A DNA stretch of 64,000 nucleotides from assembly GCA_963772225.1 (NCBI GenBank), contig CAVYWD010000002.1, positions 2,170,001 to 2,234,000 of the forward strand, read 5' to 3'. The position numbers and the translations under genes are program-made. Below are positions 44,955-56,996 of this stretch, piece after piece. Every line of letters begins with the position of its first letter. Within the stretch, counting starts at the first letter, position 1. Source of the stretch: CAVYWD01 sp963772225 (lineage in GTDB: Bacteria > Myxococcota > Myxococcia > Myxococcales > UBA5297). The notes under the pieces were generated by a model. The model made no database searches. It was not told the origin of the DNA and saw only the letters and a list, made by a program, of their open reading frames with translations.

Positions 44955-45533
44955 ATGAAGATCGCGCTCTTGATGGCGAGGGGCGTCGAGCTGATGGAGG
45001 TTAGCGCCTTCATCGACGTCTTCGGTTGGCACCGGCGCCTGAGCGGCAGCGACCTCGAGGTCCATACGGTCGCGGCGGCGCGCGAGGTCGCCTCGAGCTC
45101 GGGGTTGGCGGTGCCGGTGAGCCGGCTTCTCGGCGAGGTTCGCGCCGAGGACTATGCCGGGCTCGGCGTCCCGGGCGCGTGGGAGGCGGGCGACGCCCCG
45201 GACGACGCGGAGAGCCCGGCCGCCCTGGAGTTGATCCGCGCCTTCGCGGCTGCCGAGAGGCCCATCGCGGCGGTGTCGATGGGCGCGCTGCAGGTGGCCA
45301 AGGCTGGAATTCTGCGCGGGCGCCGCGCGACCACCTATCACCTGCGCGGCTGGCAAACTCTGAACAATCTCGCCGCGCTCGGCGCCGAAGTCGTCATGGA
45401 GCCGGTGGTCCTGGACCAGAGAATCGTCACGTCCTGGTGCCCCTCCACCGCGTTCGAGGTCGCGTTCTCCCTGCTCACCATGGTATCGGGGCCGCAGGCC
45501 ACGCTCGCCGTCCGCGCGCTCATGGGCTTTTGA
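44955..45533 (+). CDS. DJ-1/PfpI family protein lacking the usual cysteine
   Basis: 192 residues from ATG 44955 (MKIALLMARGVELMEVSAFIDVF, the typical DJ-1/PfpI start). The nucleophile-elbow position reads AAVSMGALQVAKAG, where most members have a Cys, so Ser or Met has replaced it. TTYHLRGW is the conserved partner strand. It probably has a binding, not a proteolytic, role; some AraC-type regulators carry such domains, but there is no HTH here. Function unknown. Confidence 0.8.
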   Translation: MKIALLMARGVELMEVSAFIDVFGWHRRLSGSDLEVHTVAAAREVASSSGLAVPVSRLLGEVRAEDYAGLGVPGAWEAGDAPDDAESPAALELIRAFAAAERPIAAVSMGALQVAKAGILRGRRATTYHLRGWQTLNNLAALGAEVVMEPVVLDQRIVTSWCPSTAFEVAFSLLTMVSGPQATLAVRALMGF

Positions 45534-45557
45534 AATCGATCGGTCCCCAACACTCCC

Positions 45558-46761
45558 ATGTCACCTTCGGAATTCTCTGCGGCGGAGCCATCCGCCGGCT
45601 GCGCCCTCTGCCAGGCAACCTCCCCCGCTCCCGCCTTCCGCCCGCTCGTGCCCGAGCTCTTCTTCGACGAGGGGATCTTTTCGGTCGACCCGTTGGGCAG
45701 CGCCGGGGCAGGCCTTCAGAATCTGCCCGCGCTGTGCCCAGGTCCTCTCGGCACCGATGCTGCTCGCAGAGGACGCGGCGACCTTCGCCGAGGCCATCGC
45801 CATCTACCGCCGCACCCACCCCGCCGACGCCGAGCCGGCGGCCGCCGCGGACCGCGCGAGGCTGTGGCATCGCGCCCTCCACCTCGGGCTCCGGGCGCTC
45901 ATCGGCGAGCTGGAGTCCGCCGCGCTCAGGGACCCCACCCCGGCCGAGCCCGGGCAGCTCGACCTTTTCAGCTCGCGCACCGCGCGGCTCGCCAAGCTGG
46001 AGGCCCTGGTCGACCAGGCGAGCCTCGCCGAGGCTGCGGCGCACGCCGCGCAGCTCGCGGCGCGCTATGCCCTGCCCGACGCGACCTACCTCGCGCGGCG
46101 GCTGCCGCCGCTCGGCGCCCTGTTCGACGCTCCGGGCGCCGACCCTGAGCGCCTGGCCGAGGCGCTGGAGAGCTCGGGGGCGCTCTTCGACGCTTCCAAG
46201 GTCACCGAAGGTCTCGCGGCGGCCCTGCTGCGCCACCTGGCCCGGCGCGTGGCCGAAGCCGCCGAGCGGCGCGGCTGCCTCGCGGTGCGCGGCCGGCTCG
46301 CGGGCGGGTACTGGCTGCGCGCGGCCCAACCCGACCGGGCGCGCGCCGCGCTCGACGCCGCGGCTGCGCACGGCACGTTCCCCGGCCGGGCGCTCTCGAT
46401 GCTCGCCGACCTCGAGCACAGCGGCGGCCGAGAGCAGGCCGCCCGCGAGCTCTATCGGCGCGCCTTCTGCGCGGACCCCTGCGGCATCGAGGTGGACTCC
46501 CTGGCCGACGAAGCGGTCCGCAACCTCGTCGACGAGGCGCGCGAGCTCGAGCTCTCGCCGCCGGAGGTCTTCGTGCCGCTCGTCGGATGGGCGCTCGGCG
46601 TGTTCGGACTTCCTTCCGAGCCGCAGGGCCAGGGCGCCTGCCGCGAGCTCCACGCCGCCGTTCTCGAGTCTCGGCGCCAGGGAGGCATCTCTGCCCGCCG
46701 CCGGATGAAGGAGCTCGCGCCGCTCCTGTTCGAGCGGCTCCGGGACGGCGGTCGCCTCTGA
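45558..46761 (+). CDS. Zinc-ribbon/helical repeat protein, frameshifted near 45690
   Basis: The N-terminal frame from ATG 45558 reads SAGCALCQA...LFFDEGIFSVD. After one extra C (GACCCGTTGG where GACCGTTGG fits), the next frame continues RWAAPGQAFRICPRCAQVL, so the CxxC pairs CALC and CPRC form one zinc ribbon. The rest, to 46761, is about 335 residues of TPR-like helices (TFAEAIAIYRR, SMLADLEHSGGREQAARELY). The joined product would be about 400 residues. No family name can be given. The indel is probably a sequence error because both halves fit one domain. Confidence 0.65.
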
Positions 46762-46999
46762 GCGGCCGCAGCTCGTTTGACCTCAAACGGATCGCGCTTT
46801 CCACCCCCTATTTCGCGCGATGCCGTGGATCGCGTCAGCCCTCCCCTTGGCCGAGAAGGTCTGGCCCCAGCAACTGATCCGCCGGGCGCAGGAATCAGCG
46901 GAGCGAACGGCTCGGAGGAGATCTCTCGCGCCCGCGCTCACCCACCTCGAGCGCCTTTGGCACCAACACCGCCGGCGTCTGCGGCGCGCCGCTCCTCCC

Positions 47000-48502
47000 T
47001 CACGGCCCTTCCAGCGCGCGCGGCGAGAACACTTCCACCCCGAACCTCGCGAGCTCCGCGCGGCGGTACCCGTCGGGCGGCAGGCCGGCCTTTTCCGCCA
47101 GAGCGCTCAGGAAGGCCTCGCGGTCCATCCCGTACTTCGTCGCGACCTGCGGCAGGAGGAGCCCGCGGTTCGGCCCCAGCGTGAGCACCACGCCGTGCCG
47201 TCCCGGCTCGAAGTCCTCGGGCGAGGTCATCGACTCGAAGGCCCCGAGCACGGAGACCTCGAGGTGCGTCTCGCCGAGCTCGTCCGGCCTGAGCGCCGGA
47301 AAGCGCGGGTCCGACGAGGCGGCCATGCGCCCGGCCATTTGCACCGCGAGCGCCAGGTTGTCGGCCTGCAGCCGGCCCATGCACCCTTTCAGCTGGCCGC
47401 GCTTCTCGATCGTGACGAAGGCCCCGCCCTTCTGACGCAGGCGCGGCGAGAGCCGGGGGAGCTTGCGCTCGTCGCGGCCTTGCACCGCCGCCGCCACGGC
47501 CTCCTCGGCGATGGCGCCCAGCGCGAGGCGGTCGTCCGGGTCGAGCGCGGGGATGGCCGGGGGACGGCCTGGGAAGACCGCCGCCGCGTACGAGACGCCG
47601 TTCGGAAGGGCGGGGTCGAACCTCTGCTGGAGCGAGGTCGCCCGCCCGACCACGACGCCTTCCGCCCCGGGGCCCAGCGCGTCCACCAAGACCTCGAGCG
47701 CCGGCGCAGCGCACGTGGGCATGGAACGCTCGGCGAGGGCGGCTCGCATCCCCGCCGCGTCCCGGGCGAGGAGCGCGGCGAGATAGGGCCTTTCGTATTC
47801 GAAGACGCGCGGCTCGATCTCCTCTGGCTCCCCGCTCAGCGAGAGCGCTTGGCTCTCCAGGGCGCGCGAGAAGTGGGTCAGCGTCGCGGTGGCCACGAAG
47901 AGCGTCTGCTCGTCGAGCACGTTGCGCAGCGCGCGGGCCAGCGCCTGCGCGCCGGCGCCGTCGACCTCGCCCAGGAGCACCGGGACGAGCTTCGCCTCGG
48001 GCCACAGGCGGCGCAGGAAAGGGTGAATCACCTCGAGCGCGTACTCGCCGTCGAAGGCGACCGCCCGGCGCGCGAAATGGGGATATTGGGCCAGCAGCGC
48101 CACCGCCGCGGAGTCGACCTCCAACGGCCCCAGAGGCGTGTCGAAGCCGCCTTCCGCGGGCAACGCGGCCCCCTCAAAAGCGTCGCCGTGCGCGCTGGAG
48201 ATTTCCACGATGCGCGTGTACCGCCGCCCTCGAACGGCGCCGAGCGCTCGGCCGATGAACGAGCCGACGAAGCCGTACCCCGCGTGCGGGACGATCACCG
48301 CCTGCACCGGCCCCGGGAGCTCCTCGGCCTGCGCCAGGAAGCCGTCGAGCTCGGAGGCGAGCTTGGCCGGGTCCGCCTCGTAGAACGGCCCGTCGAACTC
48401 CGCGGGCCGATGAGATGAAAGGCCGGGGTAGCTCGGCGAGCAGGTGCAGCGAGCGACGAGCAGCGCTCCGGCCATGGCGACGAAACCCTCGCGCCGATTC
48501 AC
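47000..48502 (-). CDS. MEMO-AMMECR1 fusion, putative lipoprotein
   Basis: About 500 residues. GTG 48502 is chosen because it yields a lipobox (AMAGALLVARC). The first half (about 35-300) is a MEMO1-like domain with VPHAGYGFVG, a SSAHG metal/active-site region and LLGEVDG. The second half (about 310-490) is AMMECR1 with FVTIEKRGQLKGCMG, the LRGCIG-like signature. MEMO-AMMECR1 pairs often travel with a radical-SAM protein in the AmmeMemoRadiSam cluster; no radical-SAM gene is beside it. A lipoprotein export signal on this fusion is unusual. Chemistry unknown. Confidence 0.82.
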   Translation of the reverse strand: MNRREGFVAMAGALLVARCTCSPSYPGLSSHRPAEFDGPFYEADPAKLASELDGFLAQAEELPGPVQAVIVPHAGYGFVGSFIGRALGAVRGRRYTRIVEISSAHGDAFEGAALPAEGGFDTPLGPLEVDSAAVALLAQYPHFARRAVAFDGEYALEVIHPFLRRLWPEAKLVPVLLGEVDGAGAQALARALRNVLDEQTLFVATATLTHFSRALESQALSLSGEPEEIEPRVFEYERPYLAALLARDAAGMRAALAERSMPTCAAPALEVLVDALGPGAEGVVVGRATSLQQRFDPALPNGVSYAAAVFPGRPPAIPALDPDDRLALGAIAEEAVAAAVQGRDERKLPRLSPRLRQKGGAFVTIEKRGQLKGCMGRLQADNLALAVQMAGRMAASSDPRFPALRPDELGETHLEVSVLGAFESMTSPEDFEPGRHGVVLTLGPNRGLLLPQVATKYGMDREAFLSALAEKAGLPPDGYRRAELARFGVEVFSPRALEGP

Positions 48503-48559
48503 GCGCTCGATTGTACTCTCCTTCGCCAGTGGGCAGCCGGTGCCATGCCCCAGCCCCTC

Positions 48560-48708
48560 GCGAGGCTGTGCCTCAGACCGACGAGGCATGTTGGAGAGGG
48601 TGCGGCGCAGCCTCGCGTCGACAGTTGATAGTCGACCAGTCGATGGTTGATGGTTCTGCGGGGACCCGGCTCGGACTCGGTTGCATCACGTTCGCGCGCT
48701 CAAGGCCT
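48560..48708 (+). repeat. Dispersed intergenic repeat, copy 2
   Basis: It starts GCGAGGCTGTGCCTCAGACC and has GACGAGGCATGTTGGAGAGG, a stretch of GTCGA/TTGAT short motifs, and GGTTCTGCGG followed by ATCACGTTCGCGC and CAAGGCCT. It matches 63092-63243 on the opposite strand closely, and 26152-26236 with a deletion. It lies between the divergent MEMO fusion and the small membrane protein genes. Confidence 0.85.
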
Positions 48709-48795
48709 GGCAGGCCGCCGCCTTCCAGGGCTTCGAATGGCATTCGAGGCGGTCGCCAGTTAGGACACAGGCCATCACCTGATGGGGAGGTTTCC

Positions 48796-49413
48796 ATGGG
48801 TCGGTTCCGCTGCGCGTGGGCGATCGGGGCTGCGTTCGCCACCCTCGCTGCGAGCCCCAGCGGTGCCTGCGAAGGGCCCGCCGAGCCGCCGCTGTTGCAC
48901 AAGCCCGAGCTCGCGACCGCCATGGAGCCGCGCCTCCTGCGAGAGCAGCTCGCGCTGTCCGGGGCCGTGGCGCTGGTCGCCATCCCCGCCATGATGGGCG
49001 TCGGCACGCTGCTGGGCCGGGCGAGCTCCAACCTCTACGCGGCGGCGCTGCCGGCCCTCTTGCTCTACCTCGTGGTCCCACCGGCGCTGACCGCGAAGAT
49101 GGCGCAATTCGTCGGCTCGAAGAGCCTCAGCGTCTCGCCGGGCTTCTTTCTGCCGGCGCTCGCCGGGCTGGGCGTCCATTTGGCGGCCACGGCGGCAGGC
49201 GTCCTGCTCAACGTCTCTACGAATCAGCCCTGGCTCGCGCTCTTCCTGGCCGCTGTCGACGCCCTGGCCATGGCCTCCACCACGGTTTTCGCGATGAACG
49301 CCCTGGCGGCGCCCAGGGCGTCCAATCCGCCGAGCGCCGACCTCCCGGTCTCCGCCGCGGAGCCGGCCCCCGCGAGCGCGAAGCCCCTCCTCCGCGTCTC
49401 TTTCGACTTTTGA
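48796..49413 (+). CDS. Hypothetical membrane protein with signal peptide
   Basis: 205 residues from ATG 48796, with GGGGAGG 6 bases upstream. A signal peptide (AIGAAFATLAASPSGAC) is followed by four hydrophobic segments (about 55-75, 80-105, 115-140, 145-170) and a Pro/Ala-rich tail ending in RVSFDF. No family recognised. The serine hydrolase gene follows 11 bp downstream, so the two are probably co-transcribed. Confidence 0.65.
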   Translation: MGRFRCAWAIGAAFATLAASPSGACEGPAEPPLLHKPELATAMEPRLLREQLALSGAVALVAIPAMMGVGTLLGRASSNLYAAALPALLLYLVVPPALTAKMAQFVGSKSLSVSPGFFLPALAGLGVHLAATAAGVLLNVSTNQPWLALFLAAVDALAMASTTVFAMNALAAPRASNPPSADLPVSAAEPAPASAKPLLRVSFDF

Positions 49414-49424
49414 GGCCCCCGAGA

Positions 49425-50582
49425 ATGGCTGCGCCATTTTGCCTCGCCTCCCTCTCGCTCGTCCTCGCGCTGGCGCCTGCTCCAGCTTCGGGCGCCGGCT
49501 GCCCGACGCGCAGCCCATGGCCTACCGCCGACTGGCCCGATGCGACGGCGGAGGTGACGGCGGCCCGGCCGAGCGAGATCCAGGCTCTGGAGGACTACGC
49601 TTTCACGCTGACGGGCGCCGACGCCCAGCGCAAAGGCATCCGTACCGACTCGGTGGTCATCGTGCAGGGCGGGCAGGTGGTGTACGAGCGCTACGCGCGC
49701 GGATTCAACGCGAGCCGCCGGCACGTCGCGTGGTCCGTCACCAAGAGCGTGACCGGGGCGCTCACCGGGGTGGCCGTCCAGAGGGGCGCGCTCGAGCTCG
49801 AGGACTCCATTTGCTCCTTTCTCGCGGACGTCCCGGGCGACAATTGCGGCATCCAGGTGGGCCACCTGCTCGAATTCGGGAGCGGCATCGACTGGAAGGA
49901 GATTTACGAGAATCAGAGCAACCAGCAATCGAGCGTGCTGGCCATGCTCTACGGGCAGGGCCACACCGATATGGCCAGCTTCGTGGGGGCCCACCGCCGT
50001 CGAGATGAGCCCGGGGCGAGCTATCAATACTCGACCGGCGAGTCCACGCTGCTCGCTGCCGTGGTCGGCGCCGCGCTCGAGCCCGCGCTGGGGCCCGATT
50101 GGCCATGGTCGGCGCTCTTCGATCCTCTGGGCATGACGAGCGCCGTCTTCGAGCGCGACGCCGCGGGCCGGTACGTCGGCGGCGCTTTCCTGCTCCTCAC
50201 GGCGCGCGACCTGGCCCGCTTCGGCTTCCTCTTGCTCAACGACGGCTGCTGGGAGGACCAGCGGCTCTTGCCGGAGGGCTGGGTCGCCCATTCCACCAAG
50301 GTCAACGACGCCATCAAGAAGAAGTCCGTCGAGCGCGCCGACGGCGACGTCCAGGGCTGGCAGCTTTGGCTCAATCGGCCGGTCCCGGAGATCGGCCAAG
50401 GGGTCCCTATGCCCGACGTCCCTCAGGACGCGTTCATGGCCCTGGGACACTGGGGCCAGTCGTGCACCATGGTCCCTTCCCTCGACCTCGTGGTGGTCCG
50501 CATGGGCGACGACCGCGAGACCGCGGCGCTCGACCAGAATGAATTCCTGAAGCGAGCCATCGCCGTGGGGAGAAGGCCATGA
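49425..50582 (+). CDS. Beta-lactamase-fold serine hydrolase (6-aminohexanoate-dimer hydrolase-like)
   Basis: 385 residues with a signal peptide (LASLSLVLALAPAPASGA). The SxxK motif is SVTKSV; the Tyr motif is YQYSTGE; GHWGQ near the end replaces the KTG box. This set is that of class C/NylB-type hydrolases (esterase or amidase), not of a typical beta-lactamase. The periplasmic location is predicted. Its stop overlaps the ATG of the next small lipoprotein gene. Confidence 0.87.
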   Translation: MAAPFCLASLSLVLALAPAPASGAGCPTRSPWPTADWPDATAEVTAARPSEIQALEDYAFTLTGADAQRKGIRTDSVVIVQGGQVVYERYARGFNASRRHVAWSVTKSVTGALTGVAVQRGALELEDSICSFLADVPGDNCGIQVGHLLEFGSGIDWKEIYENQSNQQSSVLAMLYGQGHTDMASFVGAHRRRDEPGASYQYSTGESTLLAAVVGAALEPALGPDWPWSALFDPLGMTSAVFERDAAGRYVGGAFLLLTARDLARFGFLLLNDGCWEDQRLLPEGWVAHSTKVNDAIKKKSVERADGDVQGWQLWLNRPVPEIGQGVPMPDVPQDAFMALGHWGQSCTMVPSLDLVVVRMGDDRETAALDQNEFLKRAIAVGRRP

Positions 50583-50893
50583 AGGCGGCCGGATGGGCCC
50601 GCGTGGCGCTCCCGGTGCTCCTCTTCGGCGGCTGCGGCAGCTCGCGTCCCGGATACCCGTATTCGTGGAATGACCTGCAGCTGATCACCGCCTACACGGC
50701 GAAGACCGCGTGCACCTGCCTTTTCGTCATGGAGCTCAGCGAGGATGAATGCCGGGCCTACGCCCAGCAGAGCCCCGCCGTCGCGACCTGGAGGGTCAGC
50801 GCTTCCACGAAGACCGTGGACTCCTCTGCGGCGCTCTTCTGGGGCGCCCGAGCCCGGTATCGGGATGCTCGCCACGGCTGCACGTTGGAGTGA
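50579..50893 (+). CDS. Small Cys-containing lipoprotein
   Basis: 104 residues with a lipobox (VLLFGGC, Cys19). The mature part contains YSWNDLQLITAYTAKTACTCLFVM and ECRAYAQQSP, with four further Cys that could pair, and ends in GCTLE. No family recognised. ATG overlaps the serine hydrolase stop, so a functional link with that enzyme is likely. Confidence 0.65.
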   Translation: MKAAGWARVALPVLLFGGCGSSRPGYPYSWNDLQLITAYTAKTACTCLFVMELSEDECRAYAQQSPAVATWRVSASTKTVDSSAALFWGARARYRDARHGCTLE

Positions 50894-50913
50894 GCGACTC
50901 TGCGGAGGACCCG

Positions 50914-51255
50914 ATGGCCTCGGACCTGGATTTCGTCGAGCACGTGTGCGACCAGATGAGCGGCGCCGGTCGGGTCGCGTTTCGAAAGATGTTCGGCGAA
51001 TATGCAATTTATTGGGAGGGGAAGGTCGTCGCGCTCGTCTGCGACAACCAGCTCTTCGTGAAACCCACGGAACCGGGGCGGGCCAAAGTCGGGCGCGTCG
51101 TCGAGGCGGCTCCCTATCCGGGCGCCAAGGCCTTTTTCCTCATCGAAGACCGAATCGACGATTGCGAATGGCTCTCGGAGCTGATTCGCGCGACGGGCGC
51201 CGCGCTCCCTGCGCCAAAGCCCAAGAAGGCGAGCGCAACCAAGCGCAAGCGCTAG
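50914..51255 (+). CDS. TfoX N-terminal domain protein
   Basis: 113 residues matching the TfoX/Sxy N-terminal domain: FVEHVCDQMSGAGRVAFRKM, FGEYAIYWEGKVVALVCDNQ and LFVKPT. A basic tail follows (KKASATKRKR). Full Sxy/TfoX proteins act in competence regulation in gamma-proteobacteria; stand-alone N-terminal domain proteins like this are widespread and of unknown role. It is convergent with atpC. Confidence 0.87.
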   Translation: MASDLDFVEHVCDQMSGAGRVAFRKMFGEYAIYWEGKVVALVCDNQLFVKPTEPGRAKVGRVVEAAPYPGAKAFFLIEDRIDDCEWLSELIRATGAALPAPKPKKASATKRKR

Positions 51256-51260
51256 CTTAG

Positions 51261-51668
51261 CTAGTGCGCGCCGCCGGCGACCTTGATCCGCGCCGCCGAG
51301 CGCTTCAGGCGCGCCCACTCCAGGCGAAACTCGGGGTTGTCCTCCCTGAGCGCCGCCAGCCGCTTGTGGGCATCCTCGCCGGCAGCGCGGGCGCGCGAGA
51401 CGTCGATGTCCTCGGCAGCCTCGGCCGTGTCGGCGAGCACGGTGATCCGGTCGTCGGAGACCTCCACGAACCCGCCGCCGATGGCGAAGCGGTGCAGCTG
51501 GTCTCCAGTCTTGAAGCGCAGCTCTCCCGGCTCGATGGCCGTGAGGAGCGGCGCATGCGACGGCCGCACGCCGAAGAGGCCCAGGTAGCCGGGGGCGATC
51601 ACCTCGTCGGTCTCCTCGGAGCTGACCGTGCGCTCGGGCGTCACGATGTCGAGATGGATCTTCGCCAT
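51261..51668 (-). CDS. atpC: ATP synthase F1 epsilon subunit
   Basis: 135 residues, standard length. The N-terminal beta-sandwich (LDIVTPERTVSSEETDEVIA, GYLGLFGVRPSHAPLLT, IGGGFVEVSDDRITVLAD) is followed by the helical hairpin that brakes ATP hydrolysis. It is the last gene of the F1 operon. An unrelated secreted protein gene separates it from atpD, where atpC normally follows directly. Confidence 0.95.
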   Translation of the reverse strand: MAKIHLDIVTPERTVSSEETDEVIAPGYLGLFGVRPSHAPLLTAIEPGELRFKTGDQLHRFAIGGGFVEVSDDRITVLADTAEAAEDIDVSRARAAGEDAHKRLAALREDNPEFRLEWARLKRSAARIKVAGGAH

Positions 51669-51698
51669 GGCTTTCGTCCTCGTCCTGTCTGTTCGAAG

Positions 51699-52250
51699 TC
51701 AGTGGGCCTTGAGCTGCGCTTTCAGCGGTCCCTGAATGTCGCCCTCGAAGCTCACCGTAAAGTTGCGCCGGTCGAGCGTGGTGAGCTCGACCCGTCTACC
51801 GTCTTTTGAAATCCCCGGGGGCACCCCAGGCTGTCCCATCGCCCCTTCGAGCCAGTGGAAGTGGCTGCGCGTCTTGGTCAGCGGCCTGACGTCCGCCACG
51901 AACTGCCCGACCCAGAGCTCCTTGACCTTGCGGCCCTTCTTGTACAGAGCCCCGGCTCTCGCCGCCTTGGGCGCCTCGCCGAGCTCCGGGAGAGCGAACA
52001 GGACCAGGAGCGAAGCGCCGTCGTTCGAGAGGAACCGGAAGTCGTCCTTTTGTGCGGCGCAGAGGTCGCTCGTCCACAGGAGCGACTTCCCGCGTTTCAC
52101 CGTGAGCCGGCAGCCGCCCTTCTGCAGCTCCTGCTGGGCGACCGCCTGGGCATCGTCGGAGGTCGTGACCCATGCCGTCGAGCCGTCGGCCGGCGCGGCC
52201 GGAACAGGCGCCGCGCCGAGGGCGAGCAGCAAGGCGAGCGAGGCGTCCAC
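51699..52250 (-). CDS. Hypothetical secreted protein inside the ATP synthase operon
   Basis: 183 residues with an apparent signal peptide (LALLLALGAAPVPAAPA). The mature part is a mixed alpha/beta sequence with Cys in GGCRLTVKRGK and SDLCAAQKDD, which could form a disulfide. It sits 30 bp before atpC and starts 6 bp after the atpD stop, so it must be transcribed with the ATP synthase genes. No homologue recognised; an exported product in a cytoplasmic F1 operon is odd. Confidence 0.65.
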   Translation of the reverse strand: MDASLALLLALGAAPVPAAPADGSTAWVTTSDDAQAVAQQELQKGGCRLTVKRGKSLLWTSDLCAAQKDDFRFLSNDGASLLVLFALPELGEAPKAARAGALYKKGRKVKELWVGQFVADVRPLTKTRSHFHWLEGAMGQPGVPPGISKDGRRVELTTLDRRNFTVSFEGDIQGPLKAQLKAH

Positions 52251-52256
52251 GGCCCT

Positions 52257-53750
<1,494 letters not shown>

Positions 53751-53855
53751 CTTCCTCTTTCCTCTCGTGACTTCAGGGCGCCTCGTTCCCTCAGGAGGCC
53801 GGGGCGCCGGCAATGGTCAAAAATTCCTCGAAACCGTCGGCCAAGGCCTCAAAAG

Positions 53856-54725
53856 CTACTTGAGCGCCTCTGCGCCCGAGACGATCTCCATGAGCTCTTT
53901 GGTGATCGCCGCCTGGCGACTGCGGTTGTACAAGAGCGTGAGCTTGCCAATCATATCCTTGGCATTGCTGGTGGCGTTCTCCATGGCGCTCATGCGTGCG
54001 CCGTGCTCGGACGCGACCGACTCCAGCATCGCCCGCCAGACTTTCGTGGCGAGGTACCGGGGCAGCAGGTCGGCGAGGAGCAGGTTCCTGTCGGGCTCGT
54101 AGAGGTACTCGACCGCCGCCCCGCCATCCTTCTCCTCGACCTCGGGAGCCGCGATGGGCAGGAGCTGCTCGGTCCGGACCTTCTGCGACACGGCCGAAAT
54201 GAACTCGTTGTACATGAAGTAGACCGCGTCGACCTCGCCCGACTGGTAGAGGTCAGTCAGCTCGCGGGCCAGCGCCTCGGCGGCGCCGAAGTTGAGCTTG
54301 GTGAGGAGCCCCGCGTGGTCCTTGCGGATGGGGGCCTCGCGCCGGCGGAAGAACTCGTAGCCCTTCCGGCCCAGCGTTCGCAGAGTGATGGACTGGAACT
54401 CGCCCGCGTGCTCCATGAGAAAGCGCTGGGCGGCGCGGATGATGTTCGCGTTGAACCCGCCGCAGAGGCCGCGGTCGGACGTGAGCACCACCAGCTCGAC
54501 CTTCTTCTTGGGACGAGCGGCGAGGAGCGGATGACCGGAAAGGTCGGCGCGCGAGGCAACGCCCTTGAGCACCAGGTCCATCTTCTGGGAGTAGGGGCGA
54601 GCGGCGGTCACCGCCTCCTGCGCGCGGCGCAGGCGGGCGGCGGAGATCATCTTCATCGCCCGGGTGATCTGCTGGGTGCTCTTGACCGAGCGGATCCGGT
54701 TTCGAATGGATTTCAGAGAGGGCAT
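53856..54725 (-). CDS. atpG: ATP synthase F1 gamma subunit
   Basis: 289 residues. The coiled-coil ends are clear: SLKSIRNRIRSVKSTQQITR and MKMISAARLRRAQ at the start, ENATSNAKDMIGKLTLLYNR and AAITKELMEIVSGAEAL at the end. TSDRGLCGGFNANI is the conserved central strand. It forms the rotating shaft of F1. Confidence 0.96.
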   Translation of the reverse strand: MPSLKSIRNRIRSVKSTQQITRAMKMISAARLRRAQEAVTAARPYSQKMDLVLKGVASRADLSGHPLLAARPKKKVELVVLTSDRGLCGGFNANIIRAAQRFLMEHAGEFQSITLRTLGRKGYEFFRRREAPIRKDHAGLLTKLNFGAAEALARELTDLYQSGEVDAVYFMYNEFISAVSQKVRTEQLLPIAAPEVEEKDGGAAVEYLYEPDRNLLLADLLPRYLATKVWRAMLESVASEHGARMSAMENATSNAKDMIGKLTLLYNRSRQAAITKELMEIVSGAEALK

Positions 54726-54778
54726 AGGACGCCTTTTTCTTCCTGGAGGCTTCGAGCGAAAGCGCTGGCCTTCAAGCC

Positions 54779-56309
<1,531 letters not shown>

Positions 56310-56447
56310 GTCTTCTCCGTCTTCCTCGAAAGCTTCCCGTTATCGGAAGCGCACCGCGCTCACTTAGGAAGGCGTCGGCGCGCGGTCTGGTGTTGGAGCC
56401 CCGGCCGACGTCGCTTTCCGGCGGGGCGAGCTTCGTCAAAAAGAAGG

Positions 56448-56996
56448 TCAGTTCTTGAGCTGGCGACCGAGCTCGCCGAGCTGCGTCCTCAGGCTGCCGT
56501 CGTAAACCTTGCTGCCCACCTGGGCGACGACTCCGCCCAGAATCGAAGGATCGATCGAGCGCTCGACGACCACGTTGCGGGCGGGCGCCCCGGCGAGGAG
56601 CTGAGCGATGGAGCGGGCGTTGTCCTCGGTGAGCGGCACCGCCGAAACGACGCGGGCGCGCAGGCGGCCCGCCTTGACGTCGGCGAGGTCGCGATAGACG
56701 CGTTCAAGGGTCGGGAGGTCAGCGAGGCGCGAGCGCTCGGCCAAGAGGCGCAGCCCGTTTGCCACCACCGGGCTGAGCTTGAGGGCCGCGCTGATGGCTT
56801 CGGCGAGGTGGAGCTTTTCCTCGCGGGTCGTGACCGGGTTGCGCAGCGCCACGACGAGATCCGGGTCGGCCTCGAGGGCAGCCGCCACTCGAGCGAGCTC
56901 CGCCCCCACCTCTTCGAAACGGCCTTCCTCGACGGCGAGCTCGAACAAGGCCCTGGCGTAGCGCCGGGCGATGCTGGTCGTGTTCACGCGGAGCAC
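56448..56996 (-). CDS. atpH: ATP synthase delta subunit
   Basis: 182 residues. ARRYARALFELAVEEGRFEE at the start and KVYDGSLRTQLGELGRQL at the end are the classic delta/OSCP signature; VERSIDPSILGGVVAQVG is the conserved C-terminal strand. It connects F1 to the stator b subunits. It heads the cluster; atpF, atpE and atpB are not upstream, so the F0 genes must lie elsewhere. Confidence 0.93.
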   Translation of the reverse strand: MLRVNTTSIARRYARALFELAVEEGRFEEVGAELARVAAALEADPDLVVALRNPVTTREEKLHLAEAISAALKLSPVVANGLRLLAERSRLADLPTLERVYRDLADVKAGRLRARVVSAVPLTEDNARSIAQLLAGAPARNVVVERSIDPSILGGVVAQVGSKVYDGSLRTQLGELGRQLKN

